From positions 28,561,031 to 28,625,030 of the forward strand of contig NC_084790.1 of NCBI RefSeq assembly GCF_028858725.1: DNA of 64,000 bases, read 5' to 3'. Source of the stretch: Colius striatus (taxonomy: Eukaryota > Chordata > Aves > Coliiformes > Coliidae). The position numbers were made by a program, and so were the translations under genes. Shown here piece after piece: positions 24,853-36,235 of the stretch; position 1 is the first letter of the stretch, and every line of letters begins with the position of its first letter. The notes beneath the pieces were generated by a model. It had not been told where the DNA came from. It saw only the letters and a list, made by a program, of their open reading frames with translations, and did no database searches.

Positions 24853-25135
24853 GAATCATAGAATAGTAGGGGTTGGATGGAACCTTTAGAGATCATCTAG
24901 TCCAACTCCCCTGCTCAAGCAGGTCCACAGGAACACGTTCAGGAGGATTTTGAAGACTTCCAAGGAAGGAGCCTCCACACCGTCCCTGGGCAGCCTCCAG
25001 GGCTCCCTCACCCTCACAGTGAAATAGTTTTTTCTTTTGTTTAAATGGAACTTTTTGTGTTCCAGCTTCATCCCATTACCCCTTGTCCTGTGACTAGCTA
25101 CAACAGAAGAAAGGAGTGCCCCAGCCTCCTGACAT
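24853..25135 (-). mobile_element. CR1 3'-end fragment, antisense
   Basis: Begins with the reverse complement of the CR1 tail (CAGAATCATAGAATAGTAGG, then GGTTGGATGGAACC) and runs through the reverse complement of the conserved 3' UTR (CTCCCCTGCTCAAGCAGGTC). It is truncated after about 280 bp, the usual 5' truncation of CR1. Confidence 0.92.
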
Positions 25136-26418
25136 TGATAAGGTCTGTGCTGGCCATGCAGCAGTAGATGCTAATCTACTAGTGTAGTAGAGCAGACCAC
25201 AGCAGAAGTATGTTTACTCCCTTAACAAGAGGTCATTTGTGGTCTATGTGGAAGTGTTACTTCAGACACAGAGGTGCAGGATCTCATGTGGTCTATGCCA
25301 GAGTACAGACTTTATACTCTGGTTCATTGTATGAGTTTCCTGAGAGGAATGATTAGCTCTTGGTTATTTTATGGAAAGCATCTGAATGATTCCTCCAGAG
25401 CACAGCTGTCTACTTGACCTGTTAGGAGTTGAGAGAGATGGGGCAAGGTACTGGCAAATGGTTAGACATGACACATGACAGCAGTGCTGATCTAGCAGCT
25501 GCATGTCTTCCTTTTGAGCAAGCGACTACCATATGTGGGAGGCAGTTGATTGTGTTTATACCATTTGGGATGATTATTGTCTCCAGCAATTATTTGACTG
25601 GATTATTCAGGATGAAAATCACAATTCATTACTTGTTGCTGTGTGAGTCTCTCACTAAATCCTTAGGTAGAAGTTTATGTTAATGCCTGTCAGCAGATTA
25701 GAGGTTTAAAAAGGCTGGCTTAGAAATCAAAACCTCATATTGCAGTCTTCTCCAAATGCTCAGTACCATTTGGTAGAGTTGTGGCCATTTGCAGTAGCTG
25801 GGAATCCAGCTCAAAATGCATTATGCATGTGAGCGAAAATCTGATTAAAGGAAAAGCAGCAGCCTGTATAGCCAGTTTAGCCTGATACAATTCAGACTCA
25901 AGGAGAAATGTACACACATAGTGAAGAGCAACAACAACATGATTTTCATTTCTTATCAGCCGTGTCTCTGGTATATCCCTATATCACTGTTGGATTGTTT
26001 ATTTGTTTTACCTGTCAGTCTTCCCAGTTTTTATTAAGATCCTGATGTGAGGCTTAGACTTGCTGTAGGTGAGGTGAAATGGAATATTTAAACAGCAAAA
26101 AAAAAAATCTAGATGTTTGGCTTGGGCTAGGAAGATGACTTCAAGTTCCGGACCTGTTCTTAAAGGACTGGGCCATTTCATTTTTTACTTGCACTATTTC
26201 TAAACAACAAATCAGGGAGTTTTCTTTGATAGGGATTCTTACATTTAAATGTAGTTTGGGGAAGTTAATTAAAATTCAGCAAGATGAAAAAGTGTTGCAT
26301 TGCAGGAGCTGTATTTTTTGTGGGGAAAACCCCACCCCATTGCTTCTCAATGCATTCTGCATCTCAAAGCATTTTGCACCAGACACTTCAGACTAAACTC
26401 CAGGTGTTTCTTTTGCAG

Positions 26419-26538
26419 ATTACGGCAAGAGAATGACATGGTTGACTCAGCTCCTCAGTGGGAAGCTGTGTTACGGCGTCAAAAAGAGAAGAACCAAGCA
26501 GATCCAAACTACCGTCGATCCAGGCACAGATCTCGATC
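26419..26538 (+). CDS. Exon F of the SR-rich gene
   Basis: 120 nt, phase 2-2, acceptor GTGTTTCTTTTGCAG, donor TC|GTATGT. It encodes [20 protein letters not shown], then [19 protein letters not shown]. The first half is amphipathic, with Trp and Val/Leu spacing suggestive of a short helix; the second half is an RRSRHRSR basic/Ser cluster that merges with exon G into an RSRSRSP run. This is the longest internal exon and one of the better-ordered parts of the protein. It keeps the frame if skipped. Confidence 0.9.
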
Positions 26539-29500
26539 GTATGTAGCCCACGTTCTCTTGGCTGTGATATTAAGGCGGCTGTAGCATGTTAAAAAGCAGG
26601 AAGAGTGTCTCCAGTGATGGTGGCTCTTGGCTTCCGAGAAACAAAGATTTTCACTTTGATTAGTTATTTGAATTTCAGGGCACAAATAATAGAGGAAGGG
26701 ATTTGGAACAAAGCTGGTCAGGAACTCTCACCATCACTCTGGGTGGAGTCCTGGATGGTTTTGGGGCTCAATGAATATTAGTTCTGTAACGAGGACAGTG
26801 ATTCTCCTCTTCCGGGCAGCAAGTCTGTGAAAACATTCAGATTTCTGTGGTAGGTGTACGCATTTTTGTGAAATGTATGCTCTCTTGTTTCATAGTATAA
26901 AGTCTGTGGTATTGCTACAGATGAGATCAGCTACTGCTATGTCCATGTCAAATTACCATTGTCAAGCAGCAGTCAGGTATTTATTGCATCCTGATGTCAG
27001 GATTTCCATGATGGAGCCACACTGCCAGGCAGTGCCATTCCTGCTGACAGCCAATTTTGATGTGATGAAGTTGTCAGCTTCTAAAGTTAATTTTCTCAAA
27101 CTAATGAAAATGTCAGTTTGTCTATGTTTTTCTTCTAATGGCATCTTTTTGTGGTATTGAAACACTATTTTGTGTCATGTTTGTGTCCAGCCTAATCTGC
27201 TGTCCAAGCAGCCATCCAAGGCAGCACCAGCATTTGCATGCCTGGCAGGCAAGGCAGAGCAGAGCAAGACAGGGCAAGGTATGGCAGGGCTGGGGTTGTT
27301 GGAGAGTACTGGAAGAGCAGCTATGAGGCACTGGGAGAAGATGAGAGAGAGCAGTCTTTGAAACTATATCCTCACTTGTACTGCATGACTAACATGGATG
27401 AATTGCCAGCCTTGATGCTGATGGTGTAAAGTGTGACCTCTGTTACATACTTTTATAGGTACTTCCCATTAATGCCTTTTCTTAAATTTATATTTCTTGT
27501 TAAAGTTTACCAGGAAAAACTGTGTATTGCCTGAAATGTTTGTTTCATTCATACTGACTGAAGTGGTGATCCACACTGAAGTTTTCACTTGAGTTCTGCT
27601 TTCTGTTGCCTGTGCTGCCAGAACTCATCTCTATCTCTGGTTTCCTAGTGTATAGGTTTCATTCTTTTATGAGAATTAGAATTTGCCATTAAAATTCCAA
27701 ATGTTGGAATTTCTACTTTAACTGGCTTTGTACAGCCTTGTTCACTTTCAGCTGCAAAAAAGTCAAAAGCTATGAGGTGTAATTGTACAATGATATATTA
27801 CTCAAAATCAAGCATATTAAAGCTCACTTGTGTAGAATCCAAGAAATATCGCTGTTTAAGTTTAATTTACTTTTTTTTTACTGCATACAAAAAAACCTGC
27901 AGACTAGAAAATGTACTCAGTTAGTAACAGTTAAATTTATAGGCAACTTTTCTTTTTTCCCCGTAGGCTGAGTCAATTTCCTTGCTCTGGCAGCACGGGC
28001 TCCCTCTTGTGGCTGGCTTAACTTGCAAAAAGGGGTTTATTTTCCAGCACAGTGATATGCCGAGTTATATTTTGTTTAAACTACTGTTACCAAAAAACTT
28101 AAATGTGTAGCATCCTACTTAACCAGGAAGAGTCTTGGAGATAGCAAAGAAATGAGGAAAACCTTAAGATTTTCAATGATTTCTCATTTTTTTTCGTATT
28201 GTGTTAGTGGTGAAAATATTCCTCTTTTTTGTCTTACTCTTCAGTTTAAAACAAACCAAAACAACATCTCAAGTATGGCAGAGATCCTTAATATATGCAA
28301 GTAGGAACTAGAAAAAGGAAAATGACAATTCATTTCAAAGTGCTTTAAAAGAAAATCTAGTAAAAGGCTTTGAACTGTGAAGTAGCAGTAGGTTATAAAA
28401 GCAGTTATGTAATTTAGGTTGGCTGTTGTTTGCTGACATGACTGGGCAGAGATCAGAGGGAAAGGAGACATGATTCCCTGAGGTGTAGGGTCTGATTGGC
28501 TTTGGTTTTAAATCTGGTGGTACAGTAATTTCCATTAGTTTGTTTAACACTTGATACAAACCTTTCATTTTAATAGTACAGAAAAATCTTTCACATTAAG
28601 TTCCTTATTGCAATCAGCTTAACTAGAAGTTTGCTTCAAAAGTGTGAAATAATGACAGACATATTTTTTACTGTACCTGGCACAGTGCATTTAATTTCTT
28701 TGATAATGACTAATATTAATTGGTGGTAGTGGTGAGGTGGTGTCTCCCGGGTCTCAGGAATAAAAATATTTGACAAGAATTTGACCTTTCTTTCTCCTAA
28801 AGCAATCAGCAAATAGAGGGAGCTCCCAATTCTAGTTCTACAGGGTTTATTTTCAAGAGTTCATGTAAAACATCTGTGTAGCCAAAGGGCTTTTTTAATT
28901 CAGAAGAATGGCCATTAAAATTCCATGGTTATTTAGAATTACCCTTTCTGACTCAAGCTGAAATATTAGTAAGGGTGCAGATGCAGACACAAAAAATAAT
29001 GCAGACCTTATTAATATATGGAGTTGTTTGAGCTTGTGAAAACAAAATAAAAATAAGCAAAAACTCCCATGGACACTCATCATTTAATGGAAATTCCCGT
29101 TAGGCTTCCTGTGCGTAAGAGAATCTAATGTACAAATTGTCCAGAGCTATTGATTCATATACTGCAAAAGGACAATCTGAGTATACATTATATGTCAAAA
29201 CTGTGAGTTCTAGAGTAATTAATAATAAAAAAAAAATGGAAACAAAGTGAAGGAGAGATTGTGATCTGACTACAAAGATTTAATAGAAGAACTGTTTTGT
29301 TCTGGGCTGTTAAGAAGTACACAAGTATGAATTTCCTATGCAGTGTATGCAATACCTACATTTCACTTTAACAAGACCTTTCTTTTTGTATGCTTTTCTT
29401 TGGTTTGCTTTCAAAGGAAGAAGGAACAGGCCTTTGGAAGGAGAATACTTTTATTAAGATACTTTATCTGTATCACATTTCTGGATGTTCTTTTGTAGGG

Positions 29501-32198
29501 AGTTAACTGGAATAAATGCTATGCAGTTATCCCAGTATGTTAACACCTTTTAAACAGAAGGAAAACAAATAATGTCAAGATGGGAATTTTCAGTTTGCTC
29601 TGAGGAATCATGCCCTTTTCCTTCTTTTTGAAGGAAATTGAATTGAATTTTATTTCATGGGATACTGTATTGTTAAACCTGTATTTTACAGCAGTGGCTT
29701 CCTTATTAGTGTAGTTGCAGGGGTGGAAGGAGGGAGAATGGCAGACATGACAGACTCAAATGTCTGGAGTTGGCCTCAGAAAGCAAGAGTCCGAGTTCCT
29801 AGAAAATGGAGAAATTAAGGTGACTTCTTATTTAACCACTCTCTCTCCATGCTGCCACATAAATTATTGTTTCTTACTGTAGATGGGGTTCACATGATGT
29901 ATTGTGCTATGCAAGACTGAAGGGCACATCCTGACCCGATGTATTTTCATGAATAAGTAAAAGCCATGAGCTGATCAGATGGGTCAGTGGTGTGCACAAT
30001 ACCCTGCTTTGTGGCCAATCCTGATGTCCAGAGCAGCCTTGAGGCTTTCCTTCCTCAGGCAAACTAGGGCTTGTAAGCATTACAAAGCCTCCCTGGATAA
30101 GCTGGCAGGTTTTTTTCAGGGAGCTTTTTCATTCCCCACTGCCTGATTATTCAGCCAGAAGAGGATGCCTGTCTTCCCAGCCCCAGGGTGAATGCAGGGT
30201 CTGCAGCTGCTATTTTGTGAGCAGGGGGTTTAATGGAAGGAGAAATCAATTCAAAAGTGAGAGATGAAAAAGGCTGTTTTTCATCCAAACTACTGCATCA
30301 GGGAGTTAAAAACCAGCACTGACAGATGTAAGAAGAAATAAGTGCAAGAATAGAGAAGGAGAGATAAGTGAAGAGGAGAGAGAATCAAATGCTTTGTAAA
30401 AAAAACACAAGCACACAATGCCACAAAAAGCTCAGACTACTTAGAAGAATCAGACTGCTTAGAAGAATCAGACTGCAAGCTTGTCTGGTTGTAGCTGTTG
30501 CCATCATGAGCAGTCAAACAGAGCAGAGTGGCCTGTCCAGGACAACAGTTGTCTAGGGTGACTGCCTCAGGCTGCCTGGAAAGTTATCAATTGCCACCTT
30601 GGAACCTGAGAAGGTTATGGGTTAGTTCATGTTCGTCCCACTCACAAATGTAAGGTTGTTTCTCAGCCTTATCTCTCCCTCTGATATTTATAAAGCAGTA
30701 AATTAATATCTCTCTCCTGCTACAACTCCACTTGTAAAATCTAAAAAAACCCCAAACCACCCAAAACATTGCTATTCCTAAATAATCTGCCTTACACCAG
30801 CTCTGAGACATTTACTGCAATATAGATACCTCTGAACATTATTGCTAGGCTGAAGTCTGGGTAGGAGCCAAACACAGTAACAGTGAAATAAGAAGGCAGT
30901 GAAACTCTCAGTATTAGAAAGCAGTTTGGAATTATTTCTGATACAGCTCTGTCACTGGGAAAGGGAGAGATGATTTATCAGATGCTAAAATGCATAACTC
31001 TTGCTACCCCCCTTGTTCTTCATTTAAGTCTGCATTGTATCACTCCAAAACCATCTCTGAATATGATAGGCCCTTTTGTTTAAGGAAAAAAACCCACATA
31101 AACCAAAGAAGCTGTATGTTCAGATGATGTAAAACTTAATTTTGAGAAACTGGCCTCAGTGGGAGCATTTATGTATGTTGAGTATGTCTGGAAGTTGCAT
31201 CCCTCACATCTTAGATAGTGTGGAACAGTCCAGCTGTCAACACTGTGTTTATAGTCCCAATGAAAATTGATACCTGATCTCTCCATGCAAATATAGTCCC
31301 TGCCACTGTGTAAAATGCTTATTTAATCTACTACTTTGCATGGGTTTTGGTGAAATATAGGTGCAATTTCAGCAACAGCAGTCGTTTTGCACTAACCCTG
31401 CAATAAAACGAGAAAAATAAAAATAGACAGAGGTCTGGTTTGGAGACAGTATCTTCTTGAACTCAGTGAAAACTGTGAGGCTTGCCATTCAGGCCTGCTG
31501 TACTACAGCTTTATGTCTGCCACAGGGAAATTACAATTTTGTCCAAGTGCTCTCTTCGTGAATAATTGCTAAAAATGTTTGTGTGTGTGCGTATGTGTGG
31601 TTCCTGGTTTGGTTTGGCTGTTGTTGTTTTTTTTGTCCTGAACATCACAAAGGTATATGAAGTGAGCAGAAACCCTTCTTGGAAGTGACCAGAAAGCAGG
31701 AGGCTATACTGTGATCACAGCTGAGGAATGAGTCTTCTTTACTGGTGCTCACTGGGAATAGCCAGGGATTACTGGTATGCCAGCCTGGCATAGCCTGTCC
31801 TCCTTCCTGCCCACAAAGGGCTCTCTGTGGGCCATAGGGATTTTCTGAGGGCATTTTACAAAAGTATTACTCCAAAAACACATTGTTGTCCACTGGATAA
31901 GAAGTGGCAGTAGATGGGAACTGATTTGACTTGTGAAGTTCTGCTGTTATTTGTATTTTAGGCATATTTTTCCTGAAGGCTAGTGGAACAGAAATTGTCA
32001 CTGAGAGCTTGTCATTCAATAAATTACTTTTCAGTTGAAATAAAGTGAGAGAGAACAAACCTTCCAATTGAAGTGACTAGTGAATTTCATTTAACATGAT
32101 TTCTGTGCAGGGTCTCTGCTGTTAAAAGTTATTTGAACAGCAACAACAGACAGTAGTTTTCATGGTTCTGCTTTTGTTGTCTTTGTTGGTATTTTTAG
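26539..32198 (+). other. Intron F-G (5660 bp)
   Basis: From GTATGT to TATTTTTAG. Apart from an 18-bp tandem duplication near 30.45 kb I see no repeat or exon. It is the longest transposon-free intron of the gene, with only short unsupported frames. Confidence 0.65.
30433..30476. repeat. 18-bp tandem duplication, 2.4 copies
   Basis: The unit CAGACTGCTTAGAAGAAT (first copy with A for G) occurs at 30433-30450 and 30451-30468, with 8 bp of a third copy. The repeat length is a multiple of three, so it appears as a duplicated LLRRIR peptide in one frame, but there is no evidence of translation. Confidence 0.85.
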
Positions 32199-32246
32199 GA
32201 GAAGCCCAGATGTACAAGCTAAAGAGGAACTGTGGAAACATATTCA
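32199..32246 (+). CDS. Exon G of the SR-rich gene (48 nt)
   Basis: 48 nt, phase 2-2, acceptor GGTATTTTTAG, donor CA|GTAAGT (strong). It encodes RSPDVQAKEELWKHI with a Ser formed from TC|G at the join to exon F and Gln (CA|G) at the join to exon H. Together with H it forms a compact segment (KEELWKHIQKELVDP) that looks like an amphipathic helix with Leu, Trp, Ile and Leu on one face. This is the first segment with hydrophobic content typical of a folded or partner-binding motif. Confidence 0.9.
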
Positions 32247-32866
32247 GTAAGTACAGTCCTTGTAGTGTCCAAGTGACTGCTTGGTTTGCCTCTAATGTAG
32301 TTAATTCACATCCCCTGCACTGTGGATTATGTTCTGCAGTAAAATATGTGGGTGTTAATGACCTGCTGTGTGTAAAACACACTGCAGGTCACGAATGCAC
32401 TGAATACCGATGACCATTTTATGCAGATGAATTATTAAAGAAGAATGCAGCATTGCAGAGATTTGTTCCTCTGTGGCGTCCACAATATTCTTATTTGTAA
32501 TACTGATACCTTTAGGATGAGGCCCCATATCCTGTAGAACTACCAAGTTAAGAAGACAAATAGCTGTTCCAAAGCAAATTTGATGTTCAGTGTATGTAAT
32601 GTTGATACGTGCTGTGAAGCAACAAGATCAGATTTGCAGGGGTGTAAGAGAAAGAGGGAACAGGATGTGACTCGCAGTTGAAGCAATCAAGGTGAAGTTT
32701 GACACATTTTGTAATAGGTTTTGTATTTTTATGTCAAAATAGCTTCAGGCTGAGAACAGATTGTTTCAGGAAATCTTTTTAGCCTAATATAATAAAAATA
32801 AGATTTTTTTTTTTTTGGCCACTGGTAGCTACTGTTACATTTTTCCCTTTGCCTAATCATTTCTAG
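32247..32866 (+). other. Intron G-H (620 bp)
   Basis: Short intron from a consensus GTAAGT donor to a TTGCCTAATCATTTCTAG acceptor. It contains a poly(T) run near 32805-32817 within the region before the acceptor. Nothing else is visible. Confidence 0.7.
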
Positions 32867-32935
32867 GAAGGAGCTTGTGGATCCATCTGGCTTGTCTGAG
32901 GAGCAATTGAAAGAAATTCCGTACACTAAAATAGA
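32867..32935 (+). CDS. Exon H of the SR-rich gene
   Basis: 69 nt, phase 2-2, donor GA|GTGAGT (consensus). It encodes [22 protein letters not shown]. The [15 protein letters not shown] stretch resembles a helix start (Pro-Ser-Gly, then an acidic helix) ending in an IPY motif, and is the most conserved-looking part of the product. The Glu junction codon with exon I is GA|G. I do not recognise the domain. A search with exons G+H joined would be the best way to name this gene. Confidence 0.9.
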
Positions 32936-33812
32936 GTGAGTTTATGTCAGGATTTTCCTTTGTGAATATAAAAGCCCACTATTTTTTACCATGAACTCTG
33001 TCATACTGAAGTAGAAGTGAGTTTACATGTGATCTCTAAGCTTCTGCCTACTCCAAGTGTTCATCTAGGGTGGGTTGGGTGAGGATACATGATAGTTTTA
33101 AAAGCTAGTATTTTCGTTTTTCAAAGTATATTAAAAAAAAAGATCTCTCCCTGTCTCTCTGATGCACTTGTGACCTGCTGGATGACTGTGTGTTCTGTGT
33201 GTCTCTCTGTGCCATCCATCAATCTGTTTTATATCATATGCTACAGAGTCAGTGAAGTGAATGCAAACAAATAAATCCATTTATTTGCTAAACTTCTGCT
33301 TCCTTTAAAATTTTTATTCCAATCATCCAAGGCACCATTACTTGTTCAGCCCTTTTCCTTACTTGTCGTGGGCAGCTGCTAGGGCATAGCTATTTCCTTA
33401 AGAACTGACATCTATTTCTCTGGATAATTACCCATTTGGGATGCCATATGTCAATGCAGGCGGCTGCATGTGGCAGAAATTGGATCTCTGTTGCATTACA
33501 ATGTACTTCCACAACATCACTAAACAGAAAAGGCTGATGATAAAGCTGCATCTATTAATGCATTCTTTATTAAACAGTTTCCTTCTCAAATATCGGCATG
33601 CCAGTTTATGACCTTTGCACTTTTAAAGCATTGAATTCCAAGTACAGACTTGTAAGAAAACCATCAGGCTTTTAAATTCAGCCAGTAAAAGAAGCTGTCA
33701 GTTATACATCAATAAAAAATGGAAGGATCTCTCAGTCTGCAGTTGAATTGATGTTTTTGTGCCAAAGATCTCATTTACTAACCTACCATTGTGAATTTTT
33801 TCTCTCTCTTAG
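32936..33812 (+). other. Intron H-I (877 bp)
   Basis: From a GTGAGT donor to a strong TTTTTTCTCTCTCTTAG acceptor. No repeat or nested gene recognised. Confidence 0.7.
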
Positions 33813-33923
33813 GACTCAAGGTGACCCGATCCGCATTAGGCATTCGCATTCCCCTCGAAGCTACCGTCAGTATCGGCGGTCCCAATGTTCTGATGGGGAA
33901 AGATCTGTCCTGTCTGAAGTGAA
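33813..33923 (+). CDS. Exon I of the SR-rich gene
   Basis: 111 nt, phase 2-2, with an excellent pyrimidine tract before the acceptor and donor AA|GTATGT. It encodes TQGDPIRIRHSHSPRSY, then RQYRRSQCSDGERSVLSEV. It includes an IRIRHSHSPRS basic/Ser patch, a YRQYRR motif and an acidic SDGERS segment, compatible with phosphorylated, basic protein- or RNA-binding sequence. The last of the eight consecutive symmetric phase 2-2 exons. Confidence 0.9.
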
Positions 33924-34767
33924 GTATGTAAATGTGGTTATTAGCAATGGTCTGATTTAATCTCACCCAAAAGCTGTTTGTAGAACATGGCTAGATTAGT
34001 AGTGGCATAAATGTGGTTGGCTGCTGACACAGGGTTCAGACAACCCTCTGAATAGTAGGTCTTCAGAACAAAATGACTCAAAAGTACAAAAACATTTATC
34101 ATCTCTTCTGAGCCACAGAGGCTTGCTTGATCCACTTGGAAGGGGGGAAAAACTGAAAAAGCCAAAATAAACATGTATTACTCTTCAGGGATGGTTCTGA
34201 AGTTGCCTAAGAGATGAGAACAGGATGAGAACTCATGAGTTGCTTTCCAGATACCTTCAACCTAAATTAAGACATCATCTGTATTAACTATGAAACTTGC
34301 TTCTTGGAAACTCTAGTTCAACCTTCTTCAGCAAAGTCTTTCCTAGAAGACTGATTTGTAGAGGGTGTACTTAATTTAAAAGTGTCAGTCCTGTTCTCAG
34401 TTTTGTTAAGGCCTTAAATATCAAAAGCAGCCCCCTGATGATATCACCCCGTGATGATAACACCCCTTGTTTTGGCTGGATGGCACTCTGAAGGAGATAT
34501 GGTGTACCCCTGGTTTCAGGTGACACTCATCTACCATGGAGCTGGTCTGCCTCTCTAGGCCCAGAGGAGACAAGCTCTTTGAGAAGGGATGGGATGGCCT
34601 ATGTGCTGAAGGTGCCCACTGACTGCTAAGTATCAGTGTGATAGCTTTCACAAGTCTGAAGTCAGGTGATCAGATTTTTGGATTTTGCTTTTCAAAGCTG
34701 ATTGTTTTTCCTCTGCACAGTTTCAGTTCATTATAGCAATATGCATTTTGTAATATCATAATTCCAG
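33924..34767 (+). other. Intron I-J (844 bp)
   Basis: From GTATGT to an AT-rich acceptor (ATATCATAATTCCAG) with a poor pyrimidine tract. No recognisable element. Confidence 0.7.
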
Positions 34768-34849
34768 TGTGAAAACTGATCTGGTGCCTCCACTGCCTGT
34801 TACACGATCTTCAGATGCAAAAGGCCCCAGCATCCAGTTGACTCAACAG
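34768..34849 (+). CDS. Exon J of the SR-rich gene
   Basis: 82 nt, entering in phase 2 and leaving in phase 0 (CAG|GTTAGT), so it is the first exon whose skipping would shift the frame. It encodes VKTDLVPPLPVTRSSDAKGP, then SIQLTQQ, with Asn formed from AA|T. VPPLPVTR is a short proline-rich motif that could bind SH3- or WW-type domains; this is inference. The acceptor is weak and no alternative is obvious, but the open frame and composition match the flanking exons. Confidence 0.85.
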
Positions 34850-36235
34850 GTTAGTAATTGTGTATCACTTGCAATTTTCCTTTTTTGGAGGGAGGACAGG
34901 TCTAGTGCTTTATGTGAATTAGATATTTGTTACTCAATGAGAATTCAAGCTGGCTAAAATTTTTTTTCAGCAGCATTTTGCTTATAATTACACTTGTTTA
35001 TATTTCCAAGTCTTTGTAGTTCTCTAGCATATGCCTCTGCGAACAACCATTTCTACCACTGGAGGACTCTTGCCCAGTCAGAGTTTGATGCATCCTTAAC
35101 ATGGTTTCCCATTCTCCACAGGAGAATCAACTTTCAAAATTTCTTCAAACATGCAAGTGTGTTTGAGATGCAGTTGCATTCACAACCTACTATAATTTAT
35201 TCACCTCTTGGAGGTGTTTTTAGAATTTTGTTGCTTCAGCTTGAAGCATTACTCTTTTTTTTCCCCTTTCTTCCTCAAACGCTGAATGTTTTTTAATATT
35301 GTTGACATTTAAATACCTTTAACTTGTATTTTAAAATGTAATCACCAGCTTTCATCATAACTTGTGGTACCGTTTCTTCCAGCTTTGATAGTTTTATTAA
35401 GGTCAAAATGTGAAAAGCAAATAATATATAAAAAGGACTTGCAAATCTGTTGTACAAACACACAAATGGAATAGCAAAACATAGAAGGGAGAATTCCAGA
35501 TGCTTAACTTCACCCAGCAGTCACATCTGTTCATCTGGCTTGTGGATATACCATATATATAAAATGATGTGTATATATATAGATATAAAAATTGCTATAT
35601 CATAGAATCATTATGGTTGGAAAAGACCTTTAAAATCATCTAGCCCAACCTCACACTGCCAAGCCCATCACTAAACTATATTCATAGCACTATATTCATT
35701 CAGCACCTCATCTGTGCATCTTTTGAATATCTCTGTTATTTCCACCACCTCCCTGGGCAGCCCATTCCAATGCTTAATAACCCTCTCAGTGAAAAAGTTC
35801 TTCCTAATGTCCATTCTGAATCTCCCCTAGTGCAACCTGAGCCCATTTCTTCTTGTCCTATCATTCATTACTGGAGAGAAGAGATTGACCCCTGTCTCAC
35901 TAGAGCACCCTTTCAGGTAGTTGTAGAGAGTGGTTATGCCTCCTTTCAGCCTCCTCTTTTCTAGGCTAAACATCCCCAGCTCCCTCAGCTGCTCCTCAGA
36001 AGACTTGTTCTCCAGACCCTTCACCAGCTTTGTTGCCTGCCTCTGGACACACTCCGGCACCTCAATGTCCTTCTTGTAGTGAGGGGCCCAAAACTGAACA
36101 CAGTATTTGAGGTGCCTTTGTGGTGCCTGTCAAAATAGCCTTTGTGTAAGGCTGTCAATAGTAGCAGTTATCAAAAGACAATATTTAAATTCTGCTGCAC
36201 CTTTTCAACAACACGTTTTAATTTGTTCCTTTCAG
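34850..36235 (+). other. Intron J-K (1386 bp)
   Basis: From a GTTAGT donor to a TTTGTTCCTTTCAG acceptor. It carries an AT-dinucleotide-rich stretch near 35555-35600 and an antisense CR1 at 35601-36113 that ends about 120 bp before the next exon. Confidence 0.7.
35601..36113 (-). mobile_element. CR1 3'-end fragment, antisense
   Basis: Starts with the reverse complement of the CR1 tail (CATAGAATCATTATGGTTGG) and extends 0.5 kb, including the C-terminal coding remnant (a - strand frame with [18 protein letters not shown] and [15 protein letters not shown]). It is one of the less decayed copies here. It sits close upstream of the acceptor of exon K and may supply part of that intron's 3' region. 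Confidence 0.93.

Larger units (their letters stand above)
18828..26418 (+). other. Intron E-F (7591 bp), repeat-rich
   Basis: The largest intron of the gene. It carries an AT-rich low-complexity stretch near 19.1 kb, the LTR-like block at 20426-21775, a CR1 of about 1.5 kb at 22511-24010 and a CR1 tail at 24853-25135. All three transposon-derived segments appear antisense to the gene, a common bias for insertions tolerated in introns. The remaining segments show no exon. Confidence 0.75.

Noticed and set aside
27138..27429. Overlapping + strand frames with a GGCAAGGCAGAGCAGAGCAA low-complexity stretch
   Set aside because: Short purine-rich low-complexity DNA inside intron F-G; frames in three phases are open together and none has splice support.
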